This document shows, piece after piece, positions 52,701-62,100 of a DNA stretch of 64,000 nt; positions within the stretch are counted from its first letter, which is position 1; each line of letters opens with the position of its first letter. The DNA is from Eleftheria terrae (GTDB taxonomy: Bacteria; Pseudomonadota; Gammaproteobacteria; Burkholderiales; Burkholderiaceae_C), in contig NZ_CP106951.1 in the NCBI RefSeq assembly GCF_030419005.1, positions 2,232,001-2,296,000 of the forward strand, given 5' to 3'. A program made the position numbers and the translations under genes. Under the pieces are notes generated by a model. The model saw nothing but the letters and a program-made list of their open reading frames with translations, was not told the origin of the DNA and did no database searches.

Positions 52701-53540
52701 ATGACAGCCGTCCTTCCCCTCGCCGCGCCGGACCGGCGCCGCTGGCACGGCGTGCAGCGCCGCCTGGCCGGGCCCTGGTGCGCACGCCTGCTGTCGCTGG
52801 CGGCCTGCCTGCTGCTGTGGCACTGGGCCACCACCCGGCAGGTCGACCTCGGCGTGCTGAGCTTCGCCCATGTGCCGGCACCGGCCGAGGTGGGCCGCAG
52901 CGCCTGGGAGCTGCTGCAGAGCCCCCGGCTGCTGCAGCACCTGGGCTGGAGCCTGTGGCGCATCGGCGCCGGCTTCGGCGTGGCGGCGCTGGTCGGCGTG
53001 GCGCTGGGCCTGGCAATCGGCCGCTGGCCCTGGGCGCGCGCGCTGCTGCTGCCGCCGCTGGAGGTGCTGCGGCCGATCCCGGCGGTGGCGTGGATTCCGC
53101 TGGCCATCCTGATGTTCCCCTCGTCCGAGGTCTCGATGATCTTCATCACCTTCACCGGCGCGCTCTTTCCCATCCTGCTCAACACGCTGCATGGCGTGGA
53201 AGCGGTCGATGCGCGGCTGCTCGCCTCGGCCCGCAGCCTGGGCACGCGGGGCTGGCGCCTGTTCGCCGAGGTGGTGCTGCCGGCCTCAGCGCCGAGCATC
53301 GCCACCGGGCTGGCCATCGGCATGGGCACCTGCTGGTTCTGCCTCGTCTCGGCCGAGATGATCTCGGGGCAGTTCGGCATCGGCTACTACACCTGGGAGT
53401 CGTACACCTTGCAGAACTACCCGGGCATCATCGTCGGCATGCTGTGGATCGGTGGCCTCGGCCTGGGCAGCAGCGCGCTGCTGCGTGCCCTCGCCCGCCG
53501 CGCCATGCCGTGGTGGCACGCCCAGGAGGGCAGCACATGA
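52701..53540 (+). CDS. ABC transporter permease (SsuC/TauC type)
   Basis: Inner-membrane permease of 279 residues with about six predicted helices and an EAA loop (DARLLASARSLGTRGWRLFAEVVLP). The family transports nitrate, sulfonates, taurine or related anions. It starts 9 bp after the binding-protein stop and overlaps the ATPase gene by 4 bp. Confidence 0.92.
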   Translation: MTAVLPLAAPDRRRWHGVQRRLAGPWCARLLSLAACLLLWHWATTRQVDLGVLSFAHVPAPAEVGRSAWELLQSPRLLQHLGWSLWRIGAGFGVAALVGVALGLAIGRWPWARALLLPPLEVLRPIPAVAWIPLAILMFPSSEVSMIFITFTGALFPILLNTLHGVEAVDARLLASARSLGTRGWRLFAEVVLPASAPSIATGLAIGMGTCWFCLVSAEMISGQFGIGYYTWESYTLQNYPGIIVGMLWIGGLGLGSSALLRALARRAMPWWHAQEGST

Positions 53541-54409
53541 CCGACACCGCACGCACCAGGCCGGCAGGCCTCATCGAGGTAGAACGGCTGCACATCGAGC
53601 TGGGCCACGGGCCGGCGCGCTTCGAGGCGCTGCAGGACCTCCACCTCTCCATCGAGCCGGGCGAATTCGTCTGCCTGCTGGGGCCCTCGGGCTGCGGCAA
53701 GTCCACGCTGCTGGGCGCGCTGGCCGGGCACCTGGCGCCCAGCCGGGGCGAGCTGCGGCTGGACGGCCGCAGCATCGCCGGGCCCCACCCAGAGCGCGGC
53801 CTGGTGTTCCAGCAGCACACGCTGTTTCCGTGGCAGCGAGTGATCGACAACGTGGCCTTCGGGCTCAAGATGCAGGGCCGCCCGCGCGTGGAGCGGCAGG
53901 CCCGCGCCCGCGCGCTGCTGCACGACGTGGGCCTGGCCGGCTTCGAGGGGCACTACCCGCGACAGCTGTCGGGCGGCATGCAGCAGCGGGTGGAAATGGC
54001 CCGGGTGCTGATCCATCAGCCGCGCGTGTTGCTGATGGACGAACCCTTCGGCGCGCTCGACGCGCTGACGCGACGCAAGATGCAGCAGCTGCTGCTCGAG
54101 TTGTGGCAGCGCATGCGCACGACGGTGGTGTTCGTCACGCACGACATCGACGAAGCCCTGCTGCTGGCCGACCGCCTGCTGGTGATGAGCCCGCGCCCCG
54201 GGCGGCTGGTGGAAGACATCGCCCTGCCCTTCGGCCGGCCGCGTGATGCAGCGCTGATGGCACACGCCGACGTCCACGCCCTGAAGCGCCATTGCCTGTC
54301 CCTGCTCGAAGCCGGGGCGGTGCCGGGTGGCGGCACCTCGCGGCCCCGCCTGACGCCCCTGCGGTTGCCGCTTGAGCCGGCCGCCACCGCCCTCCGATAT
54401 GCCCTGTGA
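53537..54409 (+). CDS. ABC transporter ATPase (SsuB/TauB type)
   Basis: ATPase of 290 residues: Walker A GPSGCGKST, signature LSGGMQQRVEMARVL, Walker [14 protein letters not shown]-loop VFVTHDIDEAL. The extra C-terminal tail of about 40 residues is Pro/Arg-rich. Start coupled to the permease stop (ATGA). Completes the uptake system with the preceding two genes. Confidence 0.94.
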   Translation: MTDTARTRPAGLIEVERLHIELGHGPARFEALQDLHLSIEPGEFVCLLGPSGCGKSTLLGALAGHLAPSRGELRLDGRSIAGPHPERGLVFQQHTLFPWQRVIDNVAFGLKMQGRPRVERQARARALLHDVGLAGFEGHYPRQLSGGMQQRVEMARVLIHQPRVLLMDEPFGALDALTRRKMQQLLLELWQRMRTTVVFVTHDIDEALLLADRLLVMSPRPGRLVEDIALPFGRPRDAALMAHADVHALKRHCLSLLEAGAVPGGGTSRPRLTPLRLPLEPAATALRYAL

Positions 54410-54416
54410 GCCTGCC

Positions 54417-55391
54417 ATGACCCCAGCAGCCCCTGCCATCGACCCCCTGCTGCTCGGCCGCCTTGGCCACAGCGATGCCGGCGTGCGCCGCATTGCCGTG
54501 CTCGAGCTGGCCGACCTGGAGCGCCCCGAGCACCTGCCGGCGCTGACTGCCGCGCTACGCGGCGACCCCGCGCCCGAGGTGCGCGCCGAAGCCGCCCGCG
54601 TGCTGGCCGCCTGGGACGATGCCGACGTGGTGGACACGCTTGCCCAGGCCCTGCTCGACGCCCATGCCGAGGTGCGCGAGGCGGCCAGCGCCAGCCTGGC
54701 CGAGCTCAACGGCGTGCAGGCCGGTGCCCGGCTGCTGCCCTGGGCGCGCCACGAGCAGGCCTTTGCCCGCGCCGCCGCGCTGCGTGCCCTCAAGCCCTTG
54801 CGGCTGCCGGCGGCCGCCGAAGCGGCGCACGACGCGCTGGCCCATGCCGACGCGGCAGTGCGCCGCGAGGCGGTGGGCGTGCTGGGCTGGCTGAAGCAGG
54901 CCGATGCCTTGCCGGCCCTGGCCCGCCTGGCCATCAACGACAGCGACGCCGAGGTGCGCCGCAGCGCGACCGGCTCGCTCGGCCTGGCCGGCGCGGGCCA
55001 GGTGGCGCAGGTGCTGCCGGCCTTGCTGGCCGCCCTCGTCGACCCGCAGTGGCAGGTGCGTGAGGAGGCGGCCACCACGCTGGCCAAGCTGCGGCCGCCG
55101 GCCGCCTTGCCCGGCTTGCTGCAGGCGATGCAAGACGAGCACTGGCAGGTGCGGCTGCGGGCGGCCCGCGCGCTGGGCCGGCTGCAGGACGCTGCCGCAC
55201 TGCCAGCGCTCACCGAGGCACTGGCCCACCCGGCCGGCAACCTCCGCAAGGAAGCGGCGATCGCCCTGGGGGAGCTGGGCGATGTCGCCGGTGTCGCCCC
55301 GCTGCGCCTGGCGGCGCAGGACCCCGACCCGGAGGTGCGCAAGGCCGCCCGGCTCGCGCTCGCCCGCCTCGGCGAGGAGCTGCGGCCATGA
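54417..55391 (+). CDS. HEAT-repeat protein
   Basis: Protein of 324 residues made almost wholly of about ten helical repeats of roughly 31 residues, with the recurring pattern VR(R/E)EAA..LG.L....ALP.L..AL.D, as in PBS-lyase/HEAT proteins. Such scaffolds bind other proteins, and some are chaperones or lyases for cofactors. It begins 8 bp after the ATPase stop and its stop overlaps the DUF971 start, so it is firmly in this operon. Role unknown; assembly or cofactor insertion for the AprAB-like enzyme is a guess. Confidence 0.88.
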   Translation: MTPAAPAIDPLLLGRLGHSDAGVRRIAVLELADLERPEHLPALTAALRGDPAPEVRAEAARVLAAWDDADVVDTLAQALLDAHAEVREAASASLAELNGVQAGARLLPWARHEQAFARAAALRALKPLRLPAAAEAAHDALAHADAAVRREAVGVLGWLKQADALPALARLAINDSDAEVRRSATGSLGLAGAGQVAQVLPALLAALVDPQWQVREEAATTLAKLRPPAALPGLLQAMQDEHWQVRLRAARALGRLQDAAALPALTEALAHPAGNLRKEAAIALGELGDVAGVAPLRLAAQDPDPEVRKAARLALARLGEELRP

Positions 55392-55741
55392 CGCCACAGG
55401 CCCTCACGCTGGCACAGAACCGGCTGGAGGTGAGCTGGAGCGATGGCAGCGTTGTCTCGCTGACGGCGGCCGCCTTGCGCCGCTCCTGCCGCTGCGGCGA
55501 CTGCCGGGCGCTGGCGGCCCGCCGCGAGCCGGTGCAGGTGGCGCCTGCACTGGCGGTGCTCGACGCCCGCCCGGTGGGTGCCTACGGCGTGCAGCTGGAG
55601 TTCAGCGACGGGCACGACCGCGGCATCTACCCCTGGCCCTACCTGAGGGAGCTGGGCCGCGCCGCCGCGGCCGAGGACTACCAGCCGGCCGGCTCGGTCT
55701 GCACCAGGTGCTCGGCTTCCTCGTCGTCGATGGCCGCATAG
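55388..55741 (+). CDS. DUF971 (GBBH-like N-terminal) protein
   Basis: Protein of 117 residues. It has the DUF971 pattern: LEVSWSDGSVVSLTAAALR, then a cysteine cluster C-R-C-G-D-C, and a final HDRGIYPWPYLREL. DUF971 domains occur alone or fused in iron-sulfur and hydroxylase proteins. Start overlaps the HEAT gene by 4 bp; last gene of the operon. Its 3' end overlaps the convergent LysR gene by 64 bp, and the residues beyond YLRELG are not family-like. Confidence 0.85.
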   Translation: MTPQALTLAQNRLEVSWSDGSVVSLTAAALRRSCRCGDCRALAARREPVQVAPALAVLDARPVGAYGVQLEFSDGHDRGIYPWPYLRELGRAAAAEDYQPAGSVCTRCSASSSSMAA

Positions 55742-56733
55742 GCGGCCCGCACTTCGGGTGACGCATGGCGCAGGGCCATCTCGCAGGCCAGGGGCATCGG
55801 CCCGTTGGCCAGCCGCAGGGTGGACCGGCGCTGGATCAGGTCGCTGTTGGCGAACAGCTCGGCCACCCAGTCCACGAAGACCCGCAAACGGGTCGTCAGG
55901 TGCCGGTTGGGCGGATAGATCACGTGGATCGGCTTGGGCTCCGAGATCCACTGGCACAGCACCGGCTGCAGGGCCCCGCTGCTCAGGTGCTGCTGCACCA
56001 TGAAGCTCGGCACCTGGATGACCCCCATGCCGGCCAGCCCGGCGGCCAGGTAGGCGTTGCTGTCGTTCACCGAGATGCGGTAGCTGCCCTTCACCGGCAC
56101 CCGCTCGCCGTCCTTCGAGAAGACGAACTCCTTCTGCCGCCCGCCGGCCAGGAAGTAGCTGACCATCACATGCTGCGACTCCAGCTCGCCCGGGTGGCGC
56201 GGTGCCCCATGCTTCTGCAGGTAGGCAGGGCTGGCGCAGGCGATGGACTGCACCTCGCCGATGCGGCGGGCGATGATGGACGGGTCGGTCAGCTCGCCGG
56301 CGCGCACCGCGCAGTCGACGTTGTCGCTGATCAGGTCCACCACCCGGTCGCTCACCCCCATGTCGACCTGGATCTCCGGATAGCGGGCCAGGAAGTCGGG
56401 CAGCGCCGGCAGCATCACCAGCGTCGCGATGCTGGTGGGCACATCCACCCTGAGCCGGCCGCCAGGGCAGGCGCGGGCGCTCGACATGCTGGCATCGATG
56501 TCGTCCAGCTCGGTGATCAGGCGCACCGCGCGCTCGTAGTAGGCCGCACCCTCGGCGGTGACGCTGACGCGCCGGGTGGTGCGGTGCAGCAACTTGGTGT
56601 GCAGGTGGCTTTCGAGGCCCTGCACCAGCTTGGTCAGGGTGGGCTTGGGCGTCTGCAGCAGATCGGCCGCCTTGGTGAAGCTGCCGGTCTCGGCCACGCG
56701 CAGGAAAGCGCGCATCGCAGCGAGTTGGTCCAT
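55678..56733 (-). CDS. LysR-type regulator of the RND efflux operon (CeoR/BpeT-like)
   Basis: Regulator of 351 residues with an N-terminal helix-turn-helix (MDQLAAMRAFLRVAETGSFT ... TPKPTLTKLVQGLE) and a ligand-binding domain. The last 40 or so residues (from about RRSTLRLAN) extend past the usual LysR end and overlap the DUF971 gene. Divergent from an llpE-RND operon, the position of CeoR in Burkholderia cenocepacia and BpeT in B. pseudomallei, which activate that pump in response to aromatic compounds such as salicylate or to certain antibiotics. The effector here is unknown. Confidence 0.88.
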   Translation of the reverse strand: MDQLAAMRAFLRVAETGSFTKAADLLQTPKPTLTKLVQGLESHLHTKLLHRTTRRVSVTAEGAAYYERAVRLITELDDIDASMSSARACPGGRLRVDVPTSIATLVMLPALPDFLARYPEIQVDMGVSDRVVDLISDNVDCAVRAGELTDPSIIARRIGEVQSIACASPAYLQKHGAPRHPGELESQHVMVSYFLAGGRQKEFVFSKDGERVPVKGSYRISVNDSNAYLAAGLAGMGVIQVPSFMVQQHLSSGALQPVLCQWISEPKPIHVIYPPNRHLTTRLRVFVDWVAELFANSDLIQRRSTLRLANGPMPLACEMALRHASPEVRAAYAAIDDEEAEHLVQTEPAGW

Positions 56734-56793
56734 CGGTCGTCCTTCGGGGGTTCGCGGCCGGTCAACGCCGCACGGCGCGATTATTCATCCATG

Positions 56794-56818
56794 GAAACAA
56801 AGAAACAAAGAACTTTGT
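56794..56818. promoter_or_regulatory. operator candidate in the LysR-llpE divergent region
   Basis: Two overlapping copies of GAAACAAAG (56794-56810) run into ACAAAG-AA-CTTTGT (56805-56818), a perfect inverted repeat. This A+T-rich patch in the 158-bp divergent gap is the best place for LysR binding; a TTATCG at 56842-56847 could be the pump operon's -10. Confidence 0.5.
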
Positions 56819-56891
56819 ATTTATTCCGCCTGACCAACAACTTATCGTTTGCCGCACTGCAACACCAGCCGCCCCGCCGGGCCGACAAACG

Positions 56892-57752
56892 ATGGGCACC
56901 CCCCAGCCACCGATCCACGACTGCGAGACCACCGATGAAGAAATCGGCCTGGGTCCGTCGCGCCGCCTCGGCCTGAGGATCTACGGCCGGGCTGCCCGCC
57001 GCCCAGCCGGCGTCGAGCCGCGGCCACTGGTGCTGCACTTCCATGGCGGCGCCTTTGTCGGCGGTTCGCTGGACAGCGGGTCGGTGGTGGCCAGCCTGCT
57101 GGTGCTGGCCGGTGCGGTGGTGGTGTCGCTCGACTACCCGCTGGCGCCGGGCGCCCCTTTCCCGCATGCGCTGGAAGCCGGTCATGCCGCGCTGCTGTGG
57201 GCCTGGCGAGCGCGCACGCGGCTGGCCGGCCGCCAGGCCCGGCTGATGGTGGCCGGCGAGGAAGCTGGCGGCAACCTGGCCGCCGCCCTCAGCGCGCTGG
57301 CGCGCGACCGCGCCGCGCCGCCGGTGGCAGGCCAGGTGCTGCTGTCGCCGATGCTGGACCCCTGCCTGGCCACCCGTTCGGCCCGCTTCGCCGAGGCCGG
57401 CCGGCAGGACTGCCGCTGGGCCGCCGGCTGGCGCCACTACCTGGGCCCCGGCGGCGAGGCCGAACACCCCTATGCGGTGCCGGGGCTGGCCCGGCGCATG
57501 GCCGGCCTGCCCGACACGCTGGCCGTGACCGCCGCCGGCGACCCCTTCCACGACGAGACCCTGGCCTACACCCGCCGCCTGCGCGCGGCCGGCATCGCCG
57601 CGCAGGACTGCGTGCTCGACGGCGCCCGCATCGGCCCCGAGACCTGGTCCAGCCGCGCCACCCTGGCGGCGCCCTGGATGCCCGCGCTGCTGCGCCGGCT
57701 GCATCGCTTCCTGTATTCCGGCGCGAGCTGCTGCGACCGGCCGGCCGCCTGA
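56892..57752 (+). CDS. llpE: LlpE-like alpha/beta hydrolase, apparently inactive
   Basis: Protein of 286 residues in the hormone-sensitive-lipase branch (alpha/beta hydrolase fold 3). The oxyanion motif HGGAF is at 51-55. The nucleophile elbow, normally GDSAGG, reads GEEAGG at 122-127, so Glu124 takes the place of the catalytic Ser. The catalytic Asp is kept (DPFHDE, Asp218) but the expected His in the HGF motif is missing (DGARIG). First gene of the efflux operon, as llpE is in B. cenocepacia. Catalysis of the usual ester-hydrolysis type seems impossible; a binding or regulatory role may remain. Confidence 0.8.
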   Translation: MGTPQPPIHDCETTDEEIGLGPSRRLGLRIYGRAARRPAGVEPRPLVLHFHGGAFVGGSLDSGSVVASLLVLAGAVVVSLDYPLAPGAPFPHALEAGHAALLWAWRARTRLAGRQARLMVAGEEAGGNLAAALSALARDRAAPPVAGQVLLSPMLDPCLATRSARFAEAGRQDCRWAAGWRHYLGPGGEAEHPYAVPGLARRMAGLPDTLAVTAAGDPFHDETLAYTRRLRAAGIAAQDCVLDGARIGPETWSSRATLAAPWMPALLRRLHRFLYSGASCCDRPAA

Positions 57753-57792
57753 CCCCGATTCCTCCTCAAAAAACGACCCTCAAGGAGTTTCC

Positions 57793-59079
57793 ATGACCCG
57801 CCCGCTCGATTCCCAGCCGCAGGCCGCGGCTGCTGACGTCTCCTCGTCTTCCGCGGCGCCTTCGCCGCAGCGCCGGCGCCTGTGGGCGCTGGGCACGGTG
57901 GTGGCGGCAGTGGCCGGCACCGGCGCCGCCGTGCTGGGCCTGTCGTCCTCGCCCAAGGCCGAAGCCAATGCGCCGGCCGCCCCGCCCGCGGCCACCCCGG
58001 TCTCGGTGGCACCGGTGCTGCAACGCAGCGTCGCCGCCTGGCATGAGTTCTCCGGCCGGCTCGAAGCCGTCGAGCGGGTCGAGATCCGCCCGCGCGTGGC
58101 CGGCACGGTGCAGTCGGTGCACTTCCGCGAAGGCGAGCTGGTGAAGGCCGGCGACCTGCTCGTCACGCTGGATCCGGCGCCCTATGCCGCCGAGGTCGAG
58201 CGGCTGGACGCGCAGGTGGCCGCCGCACAGGCCCGCGTCTCGCACACCCAGAGCGAGCTGGTGCGCTCGCAGCGCCTGTGGCAGGAACGCGCCATCGCCC
58301 AGCGCGAGCTGGACGAGCGCGAGAACGCCACCCGCGAGGCCGAAGCCAACCTGCGCGCCGCCCGTGCCGCGCTGCAGGCGGCCCGCCTCAACCTCGGCTA
58401 CACGCAGGTGCGCGCCCCGGTGGCCGGCCGCGTGGGCCGGCTGGAGGTGACCACCGGCAACCTGGTGGCCGCCGGCCCGACCGCGCCGATGCTGACCACG
58501 CTGGTGTCGGTGAGCCCCATCTATGCCAGCTTCGAGGCCGACGAACAGGTGGTGCTGCGCTCGCTGCGCCAGCTGCCCGGCGGCATCTCGGCGCGCAGCC
58601 AGCTCGGGCGCATCCCCGTGCGCATGGGCACCTCCGAGAGCGCCGACCTGCCCTACAGCGGCCGCCTGCAGCTGGTGGACAACCAGGTCGACGCGCGCAG
58701 CGGCACCGTGCGCGTGCGCGCCGTCTTCGACAACCCGGACGGCACGCTGATGCCGGGGCAGTTCGCCCGGCTGCGCATGGGCCAGCCCAACGAGCAGCCG
58801 ACGCTGCTGATCAACGAGCGCGCGGTGGGCACCGACCAGAGCAAGAAGTTCGTGCTGGTGGTGGGCGCCGACAACAAGGCCACCTACCGCGAGGTGGTGC
58901 TGGGCCCCAGCGTGGACGGCCTGCGGGTCGTGAACTCGGGCCTGAAGGCGGGCGAGCGCATCGTCGTCAACGGCCTGCAGCGCGTGCGCCCGGGGGCGCA
59001 GGTGGCGCCGCAGCCGGTCGAGATGGATGCCACCCGCCCGCCACAACAAGCGCGCCGCGACGGCGCCACCCAATCGTGA
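57793..59079 (+). CDS. RND efflux adaptor (CeoA/BpeE/MexE type)
   Basis: Periplasmic adaptor of 428 residues with an N-terminal membrane/signal segment (about 28-50), lipoyl halves (VRPRVAGTVQ-type: IRPRVAGTVQSVHFREGELV and TQVRAPVAGRVGRLEV), an alpha-hairpin between (about 135-200), and beta-barrel and membrane-proximal domains after. Links the pump to the outer-membrane channel. It begins 40 bp after the llpE stop with AAGGAG ahead. Confidence 0.93.
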   Translation: MTRPLDSQPQAAAADVSSSSAAPSPQRRRLWALGTVVAAVAGTGAAVLGLSSSPKAEANAPAAPPAATPVSVAPVLQRSVAAWHEFSGRLEAVERVEIRPRVAGTVQSVHFREGELVKAGDLLVTLDPAPYAAEVERLDAQVAAAQARVSHTQSELVRSQRLWQERAIAQRELDERENATREAEANLRAARAALQAARLNLGYTQVRAPVAGRVGRLEVTTGNLVAAGPTAPMLTTLVSVSPIYASFEADEQVVLRSLRQLPGGISARSQLGRIPVRMGTSESADLPYSGRLQLVDNQVDARSGTVRVRAVFDNPDGTLMPGQFARLRMGQPNEQPTLLINERAVGTDQSKKFVLVVGADNKATYREVVLGPSVDGLRVVNSGLKAGERIVVNGLQRVRPGAQVAPQPVEMDATRPPQQARRDGATQS

Positions 59080-59110
59080 CCCGCGGCCACCGCGTCGCAG
59101 GAGCCAGACC

Positions 59111-62100
59111 GTGAACCTGTCCAAGTTTTTCATCGACCGGCCGATCTTCGCCGGCGTGCTGTCGCTGCTGATGCTGATCGCCGGCCTGCTGGCGATGCGG
59201 GCGCTGCCCATCTCGGAATACCCCGAGGTGGTGCCGCCCTCCGTCGTCGTGCGGGCGCAGTACCCCGGCGCCAACCCGAAGGTCATCGCCGAGACCGTCG
59301 CCACGCCCATCGAGGAAGCCATCAACGGCGTGGAAGGCATGCTCTACATGAGCAGCCAGGGCACCACCGACGGGCTGATGACGCTGACCGTCACCTTCCG
59401 CCTCGGCACCGACCCCGACAAGGCCCAGCAGCTGGTGCAGAACCGCGTCTCGCAGGCCGAGCCGCGCCTGCCCGAGGAGGTGCGCCGGCTCGGCGTCACC
59501 ACCGTCAAGAGCTCGCCCGACCTCACGATGGTGGTGCACCTGCTGTCGCCCAGCGAGCGCTATGACATGACCTACCTGCGCAACTACGCGCTCATCAACG
59601 TCAAGGACCGCCTGGCGCGGGTGGACGGCGTGGGGCAGGTGCAGATCTTCGGCTCGGGCGACTACTCCATGCGCGTCTGGCTGGACCCGCAGAAGGTGGC
59701 CGAGCGCCGCCTGTCGGCCAGCGACGTGGTGCGCGCCATCCGCGAGCAGAACGTGCAGGCCGCCGCCGGCATCGTCGGCGCCTCGCCCAGCCTGCCCGGC
59801 GTGGACCTGCAGCTGTCCATCAACGCGCAGGGCCGGCTGCAGAGCGAAGAGGAGTTCGGCGAGATCATCGTCGCCACCAGCGCCGACGGCGGCGTGACGC
59901 GGCTGCGCGACGTGGCCCGCATCGAGCTGGGCGCCTCCGAATACGCGCTGCGCTCGCTGCTCAACAACAAGCCGGCGGTGGCCCTGCCCATCTTCCAGGC
60001 ACCGGGCAGCAACGCCATCGCCATCTCCGACCAGGTGCGCGAGGTGATGGCCCAGCTCAAGCAGGACATGCCCGAAGGCGTGGACTACGAGATCGTCTAC
60101 GACCCGACGCAGTTCGTGCGCGCCTCCATCGACGCGGTGGTGCACACGCTGCTGGAGGCGGTGGCGCTGGTGGTGCTGGTGGTGATCCTGTTCCTGCAGA
60201 CCTGGCGCGCCTCCATCATCCCGCTGCTGGCGGTGCCGGTGTCCATCGTCGGCACCTTCGCGGTCATGCACCTGTTCGGCTTCTCGATCAACGCGCTGAG
60301 CCTGTTCGGGCTGGTGCTGGCCATCGGCATCGTGGTGGACGACGCGATCGTGGTGGTCGAGAACGTCGAGCGCAACATCGAAGCCGGCCTGAGCCCGCGC
60401 GAGGCCACCTACCGGGCCATGCGCGAGGTGTCGGGGCCCATCATCGCCATCGCGCTGGTGCTGATCGCGGTGTTCGTGCCGCTGGCCTTCATCAGCGGGC
60501 TGACGGGGCAGTTCTACAAGCAGTTCGCGCTGACCATCGCCATCTCCACGGTGATCTCGGCCATCAACTCGCTGACGTTGTCGCCGGCGCTCGCGGCCCT
60601 GCTGCTGCGTTCGCACGACGCACCCAAGGACGCGCTGACGCGCTTCATGGACCGGTGGCTGGGCTGGCTGTTCCGCGGCTTCAACCGGGCCTTCGGGCGC
60701 GGCGCCGAGGCCTACAGCGGCGGCGTCGGCAAGGCCATCGCGAGGCGCGGGCTGATGCTGCTCATCTACCTGGCCCTGGTGGGCGCCACCTTCGGCCTGT
60801 TCCGCGCGGTGCCCAGCGGCTTCGTGCCGGGGCAGGACAAGCAGTACCTGGTGGGCTTCGCCCAGCTGCCGGACGGCGCCACGCTGGACCGCACCGAGGA
60901 CGTCATCCGGCGCATGGGCGAGATCGCGCTGAAGCAGCCCGGCATCGAGAGCGCCATTGCCTTCCCCGGCCTGTCGATCAACGGCTTCACCAACAGCTCC
61001 AACGCCGGCATCGTGTTCGTCTCGCTCAAGCCGTTCGACGAGCGGCGCAGCCCGGAGCTGAGCGGCGGCGCCATCGCGGCGCAGCTGAACCAGAAGTTCG
61101 GTGCCATCGAGGACGCCTTCATCGCCATGTTCCCGCCACCGCCGGTGCAGGGGCTGGGCACCATCGGCGGCTTCAAGCTGCAGATCGAGGACCGCGCGGC
61201 GCTGGGCTACGAGGCACTGGCCGAGGCCACCCAGGCCTTCATGACCAAGGCCTACCAGGCGCCCGAGCTGGCCGGCATGTTCTCCAGCTTCCAGGTCAAC
61301 GTGCCGCAGCTGTATGCCGACATCGACCGCACCAAGGCCCGCCAGCTGGGCGTGGCGGTGACGGACGTGTTCGACACCATGCAGATCTACCTGGGCTCGA
61401 TGTACGTCAACGACTTCAACAAGTTCGGCCGCACCTATTCCGTGCGGGTGCAGGCCGACGCCGCCTACCGGGCGCGCGCCGAGGACGTGGGCCAGCTCAA
61501 GGTGCGCTCGGCCAGTGGCGAGATGGTGCCGCTGGCCTCGTTGATCCGCATGCAGCCGAGCTTCGGCCCGGAGCGGGCGATGCGCTACAACGGTTTCCTG
61601 TCGGCCGACATCAACGGCGGCGCGGCGCCCGGCTATTCCTCGGGCCAGGCGCGCGAGGCGGTCGAGCGCATCGCAGCCGAGACCCTGCCCAAGGGCGTCG
61701 GCTTCGAATGGACCGAGCTGACCTACCAGGAGATCCTGGCCGGCAACTCCGCGCTGTGGGTCTTCCCGCTGGCGGTGCTGCTGGTCTTCCTGGTGCTGGC
61801 GGCGCAGTACGAGAGCCTGAGCCTGCCGCTGTCGATCATCCTGATCGTGCCGATGGGCCTGCTGGCGGCGATGACGGGGGTGTGGCTGTCCAACGGCGAC
61901 AACAACGTCTTCACGCAGATCGGGCTGATCGTGCTGGTGGGGCTGTCGGCGAAGAACGCCATCCTGATCGTCGAGTTCGCCCGCGAGCTGGAGTTTGCCG
62001 GCCGCACGCCGGTGGCCGCGGCCATCGAGGCAAGCCGGCTGCGCCTGCGGCCCATCCTGATGACCTCGCTGGCCTTTGTCATGGGCGTGCTGCCGCTGGT

